Of a DNA stretch of 23,080 nucleotides, positions 21,675 to 23,080 are shown in pieces (positions within the stretch are counted from its first letter, which is position 1; every line of letters begins with the position of its first letter). Both the position numbers and the translations under genes were made by a program. The stretch comes from Neisseriaceae bacterium. GTDB lineage: Bacteria; Pseudomonadota; Gammaproteobacteria; Burkholderiales; Neisseriaceae. The notes below the pieces were generated by a model. The model was not told where the DNA came from and did not search any database. It saw only the letters and a program-made list of their open reading frames with translations. The stretch lies in assembly GCA_030151665.1 (NCBI GenBank), contig JASLDB010000230.1:1-23080 (forward strand), given 5' to 3'.

Positions 21675-23080
21675 ATGAAGAAACTAAAAAATCCCAATTT
21701 GTGGCGCGAAGCTGCTTATATTAACGGTGAATGGTTGCAAAGCGCAGACACCATTGCTGTAACCAACCCAGCCACAGGCGAGGTGATTGCCCACATCCCT
21801 AATATGGGTGAAGCCCAAGCTGATCAAGCAGTCGCAGCAGCTTTTGCGGCGCAAAAAGCATGGGCGAAAAAATCTGCTAAAGAGCGCAGTATTGTTTTGC
21901 GCCGTTGGTTTGATCTGATGATGGCCAATCAAGATGATTTGGCAACCATTTTAACGATGGAACAAGGCAAACCCTTGTCAGAAGCGAAAGGCGAAATTGC
22001 CTATGGTGCTTCTTATATTGAGTGGTATGCTGAAGAAGGCAAGCGTATTTATGGTGATGTGATTCCTTCGCCTAGCAGTGATAAACGCATCTTGGTGACC
22101 AAAGAGCCAATTGGCGTTTGTGCCGCGATTACCCCTTGGAATTTTCCCAATGCCATGATCACCCGAAAAGCTGCACCAGCTTTGGCAGCAGGTTGTACTT
22201 TTGTCATTCGCCCTGCCACACAAACGCCTTTGTCTGCATTGGCAATTGCCCAATTGGCACACGAAGCAGGGATTCCTGCGGGTGTGTTTAATGTGATTAC
22301 AGGCAGTGCCACAGCCATTGGCAAAGTCCTAACACAAGACGATAGGGTAAAAAAGTTCAGTTTCACAGGTTCAACTGAAGTCGGTCGCAAATTAATCGCC
22401 CAATGTGCCGATACTGTGAAAAAAGTATCCATGGAATTGGGTGGCAATGCACCCTTTATTGTTTTTGACGATGCAAATTTGGATGCTGCGGTTGAAGGTG
22501 CGATTAATTGTAAATTTCGAAATGCTGGTCAAACTTGTGTTTGTGCCAATCGTTTGTATGTGCAATCGGGTGTTTACGATGCCTTTATTACCAAATTGTC
22601 AGCGGCTGTTGCCGATTTGAAAATGGGCAATGGTTTGGATGCTGGCGTGGTCTTTGGCCCTGTTATTGATGCCAATGCAGTGAAAAAAGTGCAAGAACAC
22701 ATTAGCGATGCCGTGAGCCAAGGTGCCAGTTTGGTTGTTGGTGGTCAAGTGGATGGCATGGGGGAATTGTTCTTCCAACCGACGATTGTCAAAGATGTAA
22801 CCCAAAACATGAAAGTTGCCAAAGAAGAAACGTTTGGCCCTTTGGCCCCAGTGTTTCAATTTGAAACCGAAGAAGAGGTTTTGGGTTATGCCAATGATAC
22901 CGAATTTGGCTTGGCATCGTATTTTTACACCCGTGACATTGGTCGTGTGATTCGTGTGTCCGAAGGCTTGGAGTATGGCATGGTGGCTGTGAATACAGGC
23001 ATCTTGTCCAATGAAGCTGCCCCTTTTGGTGGCGTTAAACAATCTGGCCTAGGTCGTGAAGGTTCAAAATACGGTATTGA
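21675..23080 (+). CDS. gabD: NAD(P)-dependent succinate-semialdehyde dehydrogenase, 3' end cut by the window edge
   Basis: Aldehyde dehydrogenase that oxidises succinic semialdehyde to succinate. 468 residues are visible of about 480-490, ending in GREGSKYGI. Catalytic residues are N156 (PWNFPNA), E254 (MELGGNAP) and C288 in GQTCVCANR; the CVC pair matches the redox-sensitive pair of SSADHs. The cofactor-site motif reads VIRPATQTP, with R179 where E. coli GabD has lysine. ATG 21675 lies 24 nt after hpaI; the ribosome site (AGAGCAC) is weak. Position directly after hpaI argues for oxidation of its aldehyde product; a glutarate-semialdehyde role is possible in this subfamily. Confidence 0.93.
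   Translation, partial: MKKLKNPNLWREAAYINGEWLQSADTIAVTNPATGEVIAHIPNMGEAQADQAVAAAFAAQKAWAKKSAKERSIVLRRWFDLMMANQDDLATILTMEQGKPLSEAKGEIAYGASYIEWYAEEGKRIYGDVIPSPSSDKRILVTKEPIGVCAAITPWNFPNAMITRKAAPALAAGCTFVIRPATQTPLSALAIAQLAHEAGIPAGVFNVITGSATAIGKVLTQDDRVKKFSFTGSTEVGRKLIAQCADTVKKVSMELGGNAPFIVFDDANLDAAVEGAINCKFRNAGQTCVCANRLYVQSGVYDAFITKLSAAVADLKMGNGLDAGVVFGPVIDANAVKKVQEHISDAVSQGASLVVGGQVDGMGELFFQPTIVKDVTQNMKVAKEETFGPLAPVFQFETEEEVLGYANDTEFGLASYFYTRDIGRVIRVSEGLEYGMVAVNTGILSNEAAPFGGVKQSGLGREGSKYGI

Noticed and set aside
1..23080. Neisseria-type DNA uptake sequences
   Set aside because: I looked for GCCGTCTGAA and close dialects and saw none; hairpin terminators here do not carry a common word.

Overview
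The window looks like chromosomal DNA of a Neisseriaceae-type betaproteobacterium of moderate to low GC. The block lapA-lapB-pyrF-hldA-hldD, a PyrF that apparently begins MNPL from a TTG codon, and a stand-alone heptose-7-phosphate kinase not fused to its nucleotidyltransferase all recall Neisseria and relatives. I see no copies of the common Neisseria DNA uptake word. A free-living relative such as Vitreoscilla is a guess, not a call. All genes read on the + strand except ilvE at the left edge.

Region 1 (1-5400) is core housekeeping. A divergent ilvE is cut by the left edge. Then comes a tight run lapA, lapB, pyrF, hldA, hldD: two envelope-homeostasis genes (LPS assembly control), a pyrimidine enzyme and two steps of ADP-heptose synthesis for LPS inner core. 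It closes with a strong intrinsic terminator.

Region 2 (5513-9981) is a compact four-gene set with overlapping or near-overlapping junctions: a lactonase-like metallo-beta-lactamase-fold hydrolase, a PaaK/F390-synthetase-like adenylate-forming enzyme, an ATP-grasp ligase and a GNAT-fold acyltransferase-like protein. All visible catalytic motifs are intact. The mix suggests a small acyl-activation and amide-bond-forming pathway whose product I cannot name. This is the best candidate here for an undescribed system.

Region 3 (10086-13602) holds a DsbA/FrnE-like thioredoxin-fold oxidoreductase, an unrecognised 124-residue cytosolic protein with its own terminator, a small four-helix membrane protein, a DUF2306-type membrane protein and a YARHG-domain lipoprotein that overlaps it by 4 nt.

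Region 4 (13603-23080) is a homoprotocatechuate (3,4-dihydroxyphenylacetate) meta-cleavage locus. hpaR (MarR-family repressor) is followed by two unrelated, more AT-rich genes (a secreted protein and an HNH nuclease-like protein) and then by hpaG1-hpaG2-hpaE-hpaD-hpaF-hpaH-hpaI and a succinate-semialdehyde dehydrogenase gene cut by the right edge. Together these convert 3,4-dihydroxyphenylacetate to pyruvate plus succinic semialdehyde, which the last enzyme takes to succinate. Near-identical palindromes (core TAATATATTAG) overlap or adjoin the hpaR and hpaG1 promoters and are probably HpaR operators. The ring hydroxylase hpaBC and a transporter are not in this window.

No intergenic gap exceeds 300 bases. 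No rRNA, tRNA, CRISPR array or insertion sequence was seen.
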